This document shows, piece after piece, positions 34,733 to 42,786 of a DNA stretch of 64,000 nucleotides. This DNA is from an uncultured Angelakisella sp. Lineage in GTDB: Bacteria; Bacillota; Clostridia; Oscillospirales; Ruminococcaceae. The notes below the pieces were generated by a model that worked only from the letters and a program-made list of their open reading frames with translations, was not told where the DNA came from and did not search any database. Location: NCBI GenBank assembly GCA_934524965.1, contig CAKSYU010000003.1, forward strand, positions 1 through 64,000, written 5' to 3'. The translations under genes and the position numbers were made by a program. Position 1 is the stretch's first letter. Each line of letters starts with the position of its first letter.

Positions 34733-34769
34733 AGCAGGCACCCGGCACCCCGTCGGGTGCCTGCTTTTT
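34733..34769 (+). terminator. Intrinsic terminator of potABCD
   Basis: AGCAGGCACCC / GGGTGCCTGCT, 11 perfect base pairs, followed by TTTTG. Confidence 0.92.
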
Positions 34770-34845
34770 GTGCTCGTTTCTATTCCTCTTATTTGTGAAC
34801 TATGTCGAATTCCGCTTCCGTTCCTGTCAATCCCTTCATAATATA

Positions 34846-34874
34846 TTGACAAATTCTTGTAAATAGGGTACGCT
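34846..34874 (+). promoter_or_regulatory. Promoter of the first NPxTG surface protein
   Basis: TTGACA (34846-34851), 17 bp, TACGCT (34869-34874). Confidence 0.6.
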
Positions 34875-34939
34875 AAAGGTGCCATACTATATCCGGAGAG
34901 ACCGTCTCCCCTTCACAACATTCATAAGGAGGAATACAA

Positions 34940-36046
34940 ATGAAAAAGGTACTGTCCATTCTGCTCGCAGCGCTCCTGCTGGCAGTCATGCTCCCCCTCA
35001 CCGCCTTGGCGGAAGATCAGGTAAGTCATAACTTCAATGTGGAAGACAGCGGCAGCGGGGAAGGCTGGGTTTGGAACAAGGAGACCAAGACCCTTACCCT
35101 CACTGATGCCACCATGCGTGACTTCTATCTCCCCGCCGGCTCTACCATCGTGCTGAACGGCACAAACTATGTCGGCGTTGATGATGAAGGCATCAAATCC
35201 TACCACTTTGATTATCATAGCGGCGATGAGCCGGTGCGTGTCAGCGATACGGTCATCATCACCGGCAACGGCTCCCTTACCGTGTCCGGAGTAAGTTGCG
35301 CGGACTTCCTCGTAGAAAGCGGCACCGTTGATTTTATCTGCCTCAATGACGCCATCGACGGCAGCATCGAGGTCAGGGGCGGCAATGTTGCTATTTCGGC
35401 TGGCTTTAATAATGAGGTAAACCCCGCCACCGCCATTATGGGCAATGCCGTTGTTTCCGGCGGCAGCCTCACCGTTCATAGCAACGGCGAAGGCATCGTC
35501 GGTATGCTCACCGTTTCCGGCGGCAGTGCTTCCGTCACCGCCAAGGATGCATGTGTTGTCGAGGGTCTCAATGTCTCCGGCGGCGATGTGGAACTGCTCC
35601 GCCAAAAACCGGCACTCATTGTCTACTCGCTGGACGATTTTGAGGGAATCAGTACCACTCGCTTTGCCACAATGTCCGTGACCGGTGGTACCGTGTTCCT
35701 CTCTGCGCCCAGCGCAGCGGCGTGGCTTCGGGAAGCGCCCACCATCGGCAGCGGCATGGTCGTGACCGGTTCCAACACATACGCTGCGGATCGTGACAGC
35801 CTTACTGCCGGTGTCCGCTGGGAGTATGTCGTCCGCGCTGAGGGCATCTGCCCCGTAATGTCGGATGACCTTGTCAGAACATTGCTCATTACTGCCGGCA
35901 GCGGCGGCGATATCACCGTCCGTGTTCCGGAGGAGCAGCAGCCCAACCCCACCACCGGCGCGGCGGATAGCATCGGCGTCACCGCAGCCCTCGCCGCGGC
36001 AGTCGCCCTCACCCTCACCGCCTCCGCCCTCATTCGCAAGAAATAA
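34940..36046 (+). CDS. Secreted NPxTG-anchored beta-rich surface protein
   Basis: A 368-residue exported protein, not assigned to a characterised family. The signal peptide ends LPLTALA-ED. The body is made of short strand-turn repeats with recurring VSGG / VRGGNV / VSGGS steps, suggesting a right-handed beta-helix like bacterial carbohydrate-binding surface proteins. The C-terminus is a sorting signal: NPTTG (336-340), hydrophobic helix, RKK tail. NPxTG motifs are used by class-B/other sortases in Clostridia; no sortase gene is in the window. It shares signal and tail features with the protein at 41262. Monocistronic. Confidence 0.75.
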   Translation: MKKVLSILLAALLLAVMLPLTALAEDQVSHNFNVEDSGSGEGWVWNKETKTLTLTDATMRDFYLPAGSTIVLNGTNYVGVDDEGIKSYHFDYHSGDEPVRVSDTVIITGNGSLTVSGVSCADFLVESGTVDFICLNDAIDGSIEVRGGNVAISAGFNNEVNPATAIMGNAVVSGGSLTVHSNGEGIVGMLTVSGGSASVTAKDACVVEGLNVSGGDVELLRQKPALIVYSLDDFEGISTTRFATMSVTGGTVFLSAPSAAAWLREAPTIGSGMVVTGSNTYAADRDSLTAGVRWEYVVRAEGICPVMSDDLVRTLLITAGSGGDITVRVPEEQQPNPTTGAADSIGVTAALAAAVALTLTASALIRKK

Positions 36047-36068
36047 ACCTGTCACACAGGGCAAAAAG

Positions 36069-36105
36069 ATATCCCCCGACCGCTTCGGTCGGGGGATATT
36101 TGTTA
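36069..36105. terminator. Bidirectional terminator between convergent genes
   Basis: ATATCCCCCGACCG / CGGTCGGGGGATAT, a 14-bp perfect stem followed by TTGTTATT; on the minus strand the stem is followed by CTTTTTGC. Confidence 0.9.
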
Positions 36106-36123
36106 TTGAGGAGATTGAGGAGA

Positions 36124-36819
36124 TCACGCAGCAGCGTTTTCTTGTTTTTTCTTGTTGTGCACATATACTACGCGCCCCACTAGCATGGAAGCGGCAATGG
36201 CGATCAGCATGTACCAGGAGCTTGCCACATCGGTGCAGTAGCAGAAGAACAGCGCAACCAAAAACGGTGTGACCCAGTAGCCGATCTTCTTCTTATCGCA
36301 GATGTTGGTAGCTACTACGCTGCCGAACAGGGCGGATACCGCATAGGTGAAGGCAGGCGAGAAGGTGGGGTTGTTGACCAGCGGCTCTATCGCGCCGGAG
36401 AAGCACACGCCGATGGTAAGGATAAGCATAACGCAGATCGCGGAACCGCCGGAAGCGAGGACCGCTACGCAGTGCGCCGCCTCGGAGCAGGGCTCTACCT
36501 CACACATGCTCTGCGTTGCCATAATGGCAGGCAGCTTCAGGTTGGTGGTGTTGCCGGTTACATAGGAGCTGTACAGTGCGCCGGGTCCCATGGACTGCAT
36601 AAAGCCGAGGGTCTGGCTGATCCAGTAGGGGGCAAGCCACGCCACGGCGCTGATCAGTGCGGGAAGGATCGCTTTCCAATCCGGCCATTCACCAAATACG
36701 ATACTGCACGCCACGGGGAATGCCATCATGACCACGGCAATGACCAGGCTGCTGGCAATACCAAACCGATGCACCCATGTATTATAGGAACTCAGTGTTT
36801 TTTGTCCTTTTTCACTCAT
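36124..36819 (-). CDS. Multispanning membrane protein, last gene of the M24-peptidase operon
   Basis: A 231-residue integral membrane protein with six or seven hydrophobic segments. I do not recognise the family with confidence. Features include YWISQTLGFMQSMGPGALYSSYVTGNTTNLKLPAIMATQ, rich in Gly/Asn/Thr like the re-entrant loops of Gate-type transporters, and several cysteines (MCEVEPCSEAAHC). It follows the DUF5058-like gene by 16 bases on the same strand and probably forms a two-subunit carrier with it (inference). Start at 36819 has GGGGGAGGAAAC upstream. Confidence 0.65.
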   Translation of the reverse strand: MSEKGQKTLSSYNTWVHRFGIASSLVIAVVMMAFPVACSIVFGEWPDWKAILPALISAVAWLAPYWISQTLGFMQSMGPGALYSSYVTGNTTNLKLPAIMATQSMCEVEPCSEAAHCVAVLASGGSAICVMLILTIGVCFSGAIEPLVNNPTFSPAFTYAVSALFGSVVATNICDKKKIGYWVTPFLVALFFCYCTDVASSWYMLIAIAASMLVGRVVYVHNKKKQENAAA

Positions 36820-36835
36820 TTCAGTTTCCTCCCCC

Positions 36836-37540
36836 TTACGGATGATAGATCAGGCACGCTGCCAGCATACCTACGATCAGGCTGATACTCAGGTTCCAGT
36901 CCTTCAGCTTCTTCAGCTTCGGTACTTTCTTGATCAGCAGCGAGATCAGGAACGAGCATACAAAGCTGATCAGGAAGATAAGCCGCTTATTGCCGTTTTT
37001 GGTCTCGGTAACGGAAAGATAACCCATAATGCCCATGATGGCGCAGGTGCCCAGAATACCGATCCACTTCATATCCACCTTGCCGGTCATCTTGTTAAAG
37101 GCAACGTCGCAGGGCTTGCAGGCGATCGCCATCCAGATGATGTTGGTGATACCGGCGATGGTGCATACCCACGCAGCCGCTACCCAAGCGCTGATGGAAA
37201 ATCCGCCTACGATAAACTCTTCACCCATACCGGTGACAGCCCACTGGCTTGCCATCGTCTCAAAGGTGGCGGAACCGATAACCGAAAGACGGAACCACGC
37301 AAGCGGACCGCCCAGCAGGGGAATAAGGGTAAACAATACGACCAGTACAGCCACGGTGGGCATAATGCTTACGCCAAAGCCGATCGTAATGCCTTTTTTC
37401 GCCTGTGCGGGTGTTACGCCCAGCTCCAGAGAGCGTCCCCACGCCTTTTTCATAAATGCCAGCGTCTGTGCCAGTACGACTGCCAGGATCACGGCTACAA
37501 CTACATACAGCCACCCTTGATTGGCTACCTCTGTGTACAC
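36836..37540 (-). CDS. DUF5058-like membrane protein (GTG start)
   Basis: A 234-residue membrane protein with about six helices; I tentatively place it in DUF5058. Loops GSATFETMASQWAVTGMGEEFIVGG and NIIWMAIACKPCDVAFNKMTGK are notable. The start is taken as GTG at 37540, because a perfect AAAGGAGG lies eight bases upstream; the longer frame beginning at 37564 would contain that ribosome site in its coding part. It lies 54 bases after the peptidase gene and 16 before the next membrane-protein gene. Confidence 0.7.
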   Translation of the reverse strand: MYTEVANQGWLYVVVAVILAVVLAQTLAFMKKAWGRSLELGVTPAQAKKGITIGFGVSIMPTVAVLVVLFTLIPLLGGPLAWFRLSVIGSATFETMASQWAVTGMGEEFIVGGFSISAWVAAAWVCTIAGITNIIWMAIACKPCDVAFNKMTGKVDMKWIGILGTCAIMGIMGYLSVTETKNGNKRLIFLISFVCSFLISLLIKKVPKLKKLKDWNLSISLIVGMLAACLIYHP

Positions 37541-37594
37541 TTTTATTTCCTCCTTTTTTATCACAAATACATTGTGTCTTGATCGGTGTGCCTC

Positions 37595-38695
37595 TTACTC
37601 CAGTACGATCAGATCCTTCGTGTAGTGGTTAAAGGAAATGGCGCCGGTTTCGGTCACGCACACGGTGTCCTCAATGCGCACGCCGAACTCACCGTTATAT
37701 ACGCCCGGCTCGCAGGAGAAGGTCATGCCCGGCTCCAGAATAATATCGCAGTCCTTGGCAAGGTTGGGCAGCTCGTGACCGTCCAGACCCTCACCGTGTC
37801 CCAGACGATGGGTGAAATACTGCGCCAGACCGTGCTTGTCCAGATAGTTCCATGCCAGCATATGTACATCGCAGGCACGCACGCCCGGCTTGATCGCCTC
37901 AAAGGCGAGCTGCTGTGCCTCACGCACACGGTTGTAAACCTCTACATAGGCAGCGCTGGGCTTGCCGATGTGCAGCGAGCGGGTGATATCGGACCAGTAG
38001 TGCATATACGCGCCACCCAGATCCAGATAAACGGCGTCGCCCTTCTGCGCTACACGGTCGCCGCTTACATGGTGGGCGGAACCGGTATTGGAGCCAAAGG
38101 CGATCAGGTTGGAGAAACCGTCTCTCATGCCCTTCTGTGCCAGCTCGTATTCGATCCAGGTCTTCAGCTCGGCTTCGCTCTTGCCGGTCAGCAGCTGGTC
38201 TATCACCATCTGCATCGCCCAGTCGCTCAGCTCACCGGATTTCTTCATCAGGTCGATCTCATCGGCGCTCTTGCGCATACGCAGCAGGGTGAACAGGTTG
38301 CTGCCCAGTACAAACTCCGCCTTGGGGGCTGCCATGCGGATCAGGTTAAAGGTGCGGAACTCAAAGGTGTCATCAATGGCGATCTTACCGTTGCATACGC
38401 CCAGCTCAGTCAGGATCTCTTTTACAAAGCTCAGCATATCCACGCCGTCTACCCAGGTGCGCTGGTCTTTTACGGTGCAGTCCTTTACCGAGTGTACATG
38501 GTACATCTTGGGCACCGCCAGGATCGGCTCACCCTCCTGCGGAACAAACACTACCTGGAAGCGCTCGTCCTTTTTGGGGGCGTAGCCGGTGGTGTAGAAC
38601 AGGTTGGGCGAATTGCAGATCGCCACACAGTCCACGGACTGCTCGCGCATGACCTTGCGCAGGGATTCCATACGGGTCTCGTGAATGGTACTCAT
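37595..38695 (-). CDS. M24-family metallopeptidase (Xaa-Pro aminopeptidase-like)
   Basis: A 366-residue cytoplasmic peptidase with a creatinase-type N-terminal domain (about 1-130) and a pita-bread catalytic domain. Dinuclear-metal ligands are visible: the two aspartates in YLDLGGAYMHYWSDITRS, His in HRLGHGEGLDGHE, and the glutamates in CEPGVYNG and VRIEDTVCV. Such enzymes release N-terminal residues before proline or hydrolyse creatine-like amides. ATG at 38695 is preferred (AAAGAGGTAAAG upstream) over the longer frame to 38755. Flanked by three membrane-protein genes, it probably processes what they import. Confidence 0.9.
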   Translation of the reverse strand: MSTIHETRMESLRKVMREQSVDCVAICNSPNLFYTTGYAPKKDERFQVVFVPQEGEPILAVPKMYHVHSVKDCTVKDQRTWVDGVDMLSFVKEILTELGVCNGKIAIDDTFEFRTFNLIRMAAPKAEFVLGSNLFTLLRMRKSADEIDLMKKSGELSDWAMQMVIDQLLTGKSEAELKTWIEYELAQKGMRDGFSNLIAFGSNTGSAHHVSGDRVAQKGDAVYLDLGGAYMHYWSDITRSLHIGKPSAAYVEVYNRVREAQQLAFEAIKPGVRACDVHMLAWNYLDKHGLAQYFTHRLGHGEGLDGHELPNLAKDCDIILEPGMTFSCEPGVYNGEFGVRIEDTVCVTETGAISFNHYTKDLIVLE

Positions 38696-38761
38696 TTGCT
38701 TTACCTCTTTTCTGTTGGATTGTTGGATTATATTCAGGGCGGCGGATCCGCCCAAAGCTAC

Positions 38762-39982
38762 TTAGATGATCACAGCATACAGCATGTACAAAAGATGCGC
38801 TGCGATGCCCGCGCACAAACCGCCGATGGTATGGCTCAGAATGGCGTGACCGGTCAGCTGACGGCATTTCAGCGCGTCCATCATCGCTACATGGGTGCTC
38901 AGGTATCCGCTCCAGCACATGCACATGGCGGTGAATACCGCAACATCATTGCTGTTGGCAAGACCGCCGGCGACCATATTGGGCACAATGCCGATGGCTG
39001 CGCCCGCGCTGCCCAGCGCGGTAATGGGGACTGCTACGCAGGAGGGATCGGAAAAGCCGAACAGGGGGGTAAGGATAAAGCTGATTTTATCCGCCAGGGC
39101 AGGGAGCAGCGCAATGCCCTGATAGGCGGCGCCGGTATATCCTTCTGCGCCAACGCCGTTGGAAAGCAGCATGACAAGGGAGCAGATGACCAGCACGCCG
39201 GGGATAATGGATACACCCACCTTTACACCGCTGCTGCCGCCCTCCAGCGCCGCGTTAAGTACCCGTTCGCCTATGCTGCCGGGGCGTACCTCGCGGTACT
39301 TCAGGATATCATAACCGCCTGTTTCGCTGGCAGAGACGACCGGATCATCGCCCAGTACCTTGCGGCTCTTTATCATGAACAGCCGTGTCGAAACAATGCT
39401 GCCGATGATAGCGCCCACATTACCAAGGAGCGCTGGAACCACATAGCTTACGCCGCCGCCGGAAAGCCCCATCATGAATACGGTCACGATAAGCCCCATG
39501 CCGAAAGCCGTGCCGATATTGGTCAGCGCGGGCAGCTGGTATTTCTTAAAGTACTTGCGGAAGCCGGTATCGTCGCACAGCGTCAGAATGGCGGGGTTAT
39601 CCGAAAGATAGCAGGTCAGCACGCTTACCACGCTCGCGCCCGGCAGACCGTACAACGGCTTCATCAGGGGCGAAAGCACCCGGTTGAACAGCGCGATGAC
39701 GCCGAATTCCGAAAGCAGCGCCGCCAGCGCGCCGGCGACCACCGCGATCGCCATAATGTAGAAGCAGGTGTTGATCAGCAGATCCGAAGCGGTGTTCAGC
39801 ATGGTGCTTACCATGTTCACGCCGCCCATTCGGCTGCCGATAAACCCGAAAAGGATCGCAAAAATCGCAATGAAAAGGAAGGTCTCCCGGCTGATCGCCT
39901 TTTTTACCAGGGGAGGTGCCGCTGCGGCAGCGGTTTGGTCGGTCGCTTTGCCGCCGCTGCTTTCAAGTGCATCTGTGTTCAT
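38762..39982 (-). CDS. Nucleoside-recognition (Gate) domain membrane protein
   Basis: A 406-residue membrane protein with two Gate-domain halves. The N-terminal 25 residues are Ala/Thr-rich and cytoplasmic. Gate features include VVAGALAALLSEFGVIALFNRVLSPLMKPLYGLPGASVVSVLTCYLSDNPAIL and, in the second half, LFGFSDPSCVAVPITALGSAGAAIGIVPNM. The family includes nucleoside and spore-maturation transporters, but most members have no known substrate. It is first in a minus-strand operon. ATG at 39982 has GAAGGAGTT upstream; the frame to 40186 runs into the divergent LysR gene. Confidence 0.75.
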   Translation of the reverse strand: MNTDALESSGGKATDQTAAAAAPPLVKKAISRETFLFIAIFAILFGFIGSRMGGVNMVSTMLNTASDLLINTCFYIMAIAVVAGALAALLSEFGVIALFNRVLSPLMKPLYGLPGASVVSVLTCYLSDNPAILTLCDDTGFRKYFKKYQLPALTNIGTAFGMGLIVTVFMMGLSGGGVSYVVPALLGNVGAIIGSIVSTRLFMIKSRKVLGDDPVVSASETGGYDILKYREVRPGSIGERVLNAALEGGSSGVKVGVSIIPGVLVICSLVMLLSNGVGAEGYTGAAYQGIALLPALADKISFILTPLFGFSDPSCVAVPITALGSAGAAIGIVPNMVAGGLANSNDVAVFTAMCMCWSGYLSTHVAMMDALKCRQLTGHAILSHTIGGLCAGIAAHLLYMLYAVII

Positions 39983-40146
39983 TGAACCAACTCCTTCAAT
40001 TTTGTGCAAATTATCCGGATTTCTGCTTTTTCTTGACAAAATATTAGCGCTGGGTTTAGTATAGAGCACAAGGGCACACAAGTAAAACGCATATTTCTTG
40101 TGTCTAACATGCAAAAACTGCATGTAACGGGAAAAGGAGGCTGGAA
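39983..40146. promoter_or_regulatory. Divergent control region between the Gate/M24 operon and its LysR gene
   Basis: AT-rich 164 bp between divergent starts. ATTTTGTGCAAATTATCC and CCAATTTTGTGAAAATTGTCC (41095-41116, beyond the LysR gene) share an ATTTTGTG-AAATT core, a candidate for the regulator's site. I could not fix the -35/-10 pairs. Confidence 0.4.
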
Positions 40147-41031
40147 ATGGATATCGAAAAGCTGGAAATGTTCGTGCGGGCGGCACGCCTTAAAAACATT
40201 ACCGATGCGGCGCAAAGCCTGCAATATACGCAAAGCGGCGCCAGCCATATGCTGCAGGCACTGGAGCAGGAGTTGGGCGGAATTGAGCTGCTGGCGCGCA
40301 GCCGCAAGGGGGTGGAGCTCACCGCGGCAGGGCAGCGGCTGCTGCCGTTGGCGCAGGAGATCCTGTATTGGAACGGGCAGCTGATGCAGACGGCAGCCGT
40401 TTTGCAGGGGAACGAGACAGGTCTGCTGCGGGTAGGCGGCTTCACCAGCGCCATGACGCTGTGGCTGCCCGCTATCCTCCGGGAGCTGCGTGCGCAGTAC
40501 CCCAATGTCCAGCTGGAAACCCAGCGCGCCAGCTATGCGGATGTCGAACACTGGGTAAAGGCGGGGCAGGTAGACTGCGGCTTTTGCAGACTGCCGGTAC
40601 ACGCGGGGCTTAAGTCCTATTATCTGGCGGATGATCCGCTGGTCGTCATCATGCCGCCCGACCACCCGCTTGGTAAAAAGCAAGTGCTTACCTACGCCGA
40701 TCTGGACGGCGAGGATTTTATCCGCCCGACGCAGGATCGCTTTAACGATGTGGCGTCGCTTCTGGCGCAGTCCAATGTCACGCTGCGCTTTCCCCACATG
40801 GTACACGATTACCACGAGGTCATCACCAGCGTGGCAAGCGGGCTGGGGGTCAGCATCGTCCCCACCATGATGGTGAAGCTGTACGCCTTTTCTGTGTGTA
40901 TTCGCCCCTTGGCAGATCAGCCGCACCGCTGCATCGGGATCGCCGTGCGCAACGAGAGGAACATCTCCCCGCTCACCCAGGCGTTTATCCAGATCACGCG
41001 GAAGCTGTTTGAAGATGGAGTGCTGTCATAA
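40147..41031 (+). CDS. LysR-type regulator of the Gate/M24 operon
   Basis: A 294-residue LysR-family protein: winged helix at 1-60 (NITDAAQSLQYTQSGASHMLQALEQELGGIELLARS), then a periplasmic-binding-like sensor domain. Its divergent placement against the minus-strand operon suggests it controls that operon in response to the imported compound. GAAAAGGAGG precedes the ATG. It is related in sequence and length to the second LysR at 61682. Confidence 0.9.
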   Translation: MDIEKLEMFVRAARLKNITDAAQSLQYTQSGASHMLQALEQELGGIELLARSRKGVELTAAGQRLLPLAQEILYWNGQLMQTAAVLQGNETGLLRVGGFTSAMTLWLPAILRELRAQYPNVQLETQRASYADVEHWVKAGQVDCGFCRLPVHAGLKSYYLADDPLVVIMPPDHPLGKKQVLTYADLDGEDFIRPTQDRFNDVASLLAQSNVTLRFPHMVHDYHEVITSVASGLGVSIVPTMMVKLYAFSVCIRPLADQPHRCIGIAVRNERNISPLTQAFIQITRKLFEDGVLS

Positions 41032-41124
41032 CCCTACCCCCCGTCAAACTGCTGTTTTTGTAGTAAACATCTTTTCTACCCCTTGTCGATTGCTCCAATT
41101 TTGTGAAAATTGTCCATCAAAAGA

Positions 41125-41153
41125 TTGAATTTTGCAGAAAATATAGGTAATAT
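41125..41153 (+). promoter_or_regulatory. Promoter of the second NPxTG surface protein
   Basis: TTGAAT (41125-41130), 17 bp, TAATAT (41148-41153). Confidence 0.6.
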
Positions 41154-41165
41154 GAATTACAAGGC

Positions 41166-41207
41166 ATATCCCCATATGGGGATATCATGTTTGCACACAA
41201 ACATGAT
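41166..41207 (+). promoter_or_regulatory. Tandem perfect hairpins in the surface-protein leader
   Basis: ATATCCCCATATGGGGATAT (41166-41185) is a 20-bp perfect palindrome; it abuts ATCATGTTTG-CACA-CAAACATGAT (41184-41207), a ten-base-pair hairpin. Neither has a T tract. They lie at the 5' end of the predicted transcript, so may stabilise it or bind a regulator. Confidence 0.6.
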
Positions 41208-41261
41208 GTATCCTGCCGAAAATAAGAGGGGAAACCCTAAAAAAGAAAGAGGTAATGTGTT

Positions 41262-42542
41262 ATGAAAAAGCTCCTTAGTCTGGCACTGGCACTCCTCATG
41301 CTGGTCGTCATGCTGCCCGTCACTGCGTTGGCAGATGACACGAAGGGCTCAAGCGCCAATCCCTATACGCGGGAAGAACTCGGCGCTATGACCCGTGATG
41401 AGTACATCGCTGCCCAGAATGCCAATGGCGGCACCATCTATGTTACCGTTGGCGATTACAGCTATGATACCAACGGTACTCTTGGCAACGGCGTAAGAGA
41501 TGACACCACGCACCAGAAAGAGAACCGCGATGTACTGAACGGCTACAATTCCAATGGCTACCTTGGCGAGAAAAATGATGGCGCCAATGGCAAAAACATT
41601 GTCTTTGTCGGCGGCACCATCACCAGCGGCGCTACCGGTTACGCCAGCATTGATAACATCGGCACCAGCCTGCTGCTGGCTGTCCCCGCGTACACCCATG
41701 TAACTTTCCAGGGTACCACCTTTAACGGTGTAATCAGCTTCGATTATCAGCTTTACACCGGACCCTGGAGTCAGCTGGGCTGTGTAGATTTTGAGGGCTG
41801 CACCTTTAACGGCATTATCGTCGGCGGTTTGGCTTCCCAAAGCCTGATCTTCAACAACTGCACCTTCAACGACTACACCAATACCATCTCCCCCAATAAC
41901 TCCAACCCCACTTGGATCAGACCCGCCTACGGCAACTGGAGCAAGGGCGATAACGAGGGTCAGGGCACCGATTTCCGCTCCCTCACCAGCATCACCTTTA
42001 CCAATAATAAGGTCACCAGCACCCGTCCGGTCAAGTTCGAGCGCATTTCCCAGTGGGAGATCACCTCTACCGTCACAGCGACCAATAACAGCTTTGATAT
42101 CTCCGCGCAGGAGGGAGATACCAGCACCAAGAATGTCGGTATGTACCTCGGCGCAGAAGCGGCGTTTGATCTTATCGTAGAGAAGAACACCAAGAGCGCC
42201 AATACGGCAGCGCTTTACACCATTCCTGCCGGTCAGACCGAACTGCCGGAAGGCTCCACCATCAAGAATGCCAGCGGCGCCGATGTAAAGCTCACCGATG
42301 CCATGGTGTGGAAAACGACCACCGATGAAAAGCTGACCCTTGACCCCTCCGGCAATGGCGTGGAGGAGATCGTCACCCCGCCTGAGGTCGATGGCGATGT
42401 CACCGTCCGCGTTCCCACCACCGAGGAGACCACCGGCGGTCAGGCGAACCCATCCACCGGCGCCAATGATGTCGTCGGCATTGCCGTGGCAGCCGCCGTG
42501 GTCGCCGTTCTCGGCTCCGTCACCATTCTCCGCAAGCAGTAA
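41262..42542 (+). CDS. Secreted NPxTG-anchored beta-helix-like surface protein
   Basis: A 426-residue exported protein of no family I recognise. Signal peptide ends LPVTALA-DD. The body has pectate-lyase-like steps (VTFQGTTFNGVISF, VDFEGCTFNGIIVGG, LIFNNCTFNDYTN, ITFTNNKVTS), suggesting a right-handed beta-helix. The C-terminus carries VDGDVTVRVP, a Thr/Glu-rich linker, NPSTG (396-400), a hydrophobic helix and RKQ tail: a sortase signal. AAAGAGGTAATG precedes the ATG. Monocistronic, with a terminator. It may be an adhesin or glycan-binding protein (inference). Confidence 0.75.
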   Translation: MKKLLSLALALLMLVVMLPVTALADDTKGSSANPYTREELGAMTRDEYIAAQNANGGTIYVTVGDYSYDTNGTLGNGVRDDTTHQKENRDVLNGYNSNGYLGEKNDGANGKNIVFVGGTITSGATGYASIDNIGTSLLLAVPAYTHVTFQGTTFNGVISFDYQLYTGPWSQLGCVDFEGCTFNGIIVGGLASQSLIFNNCTFNDYTNTISPNNSNPTWIRPAYGNWSKGDNEGQGTDFRSLTSITFTNNKVTSTRPVKFERISQWEITSTVTATNNSFDISAQEGDTSTKNVGMYLGAEAAFDLIVEKNTKSANTAALYTIPAGQTELPEGSTIKNASGADVKLTDAMVWKTTTDEKLTLDPSGNGVEEIVTPPEVDGDVTVRVPTTEETTGGQANPSTGANDVVGIAVAAAVVAVLGSVTILRKQ

Positions 42543-42552
42543 TTACCCCATC

Positions 42553-42582
42553 AAAAAAGCTCCCCCCGTGGGAGCTTTTTTC
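42553..42582 (+). terminator. Intrinsic terminator after the second surface protein
   Basis: AAAAAGCTCCC / GGGAGCTTTTTT around a CCCGT loop. Confidence 0.88.
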
Positions 42583-42606
42583 ATATTCTCCGCCTGCTCA
42601 CCTTAC

Positions 42607-42669
42607 AAAAATGTTAGAATTTTCATGCAAAGCACCCCGCCGCCCCCGTCAAAATGTTAGAATTTTCGT
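42607..42669. repeat. Direct repeat upstream of rmuC
   Basis: AAAATGTTAGAATTTTC occurs at 42607-42623 and again at 42651-42667, 44 bp apart, centred about 30-90 bp upstream of the rmuC -35. Each copy has an internal GAATTTTC/AAAAT symmetry. Possible operator pair. Confidence 0.5.
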
Positions 42670-42695
42670 TCAGTCCGCCAAACTTCCGTTTTCCC

Positions 42696-42724
42696 TTTAC
42701 AACCACGAACATTTGTGCTACAAT
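42696..42724 (+). promoter_or_regulatory. Promoter of rmuC
   Basis: TTTACA (42696-42701), 17 bp, TACAAT (42719-42724). Confidence 0.7.
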
Positions 42725-42786
42725 GGAAATTGGGAAGAACTAAAGTTCGCGTTTTGAGCCAACGCGACCAAAGGAGAGAGAAAACC

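Noticed and set aside
37586-39985. 799-codon plus-strand ORF
   Set aside because: Shadow of the M24 peptidase and Gate-domain genes on the opposite strand; His/Gln-rich antisense composition and no ribosome site.
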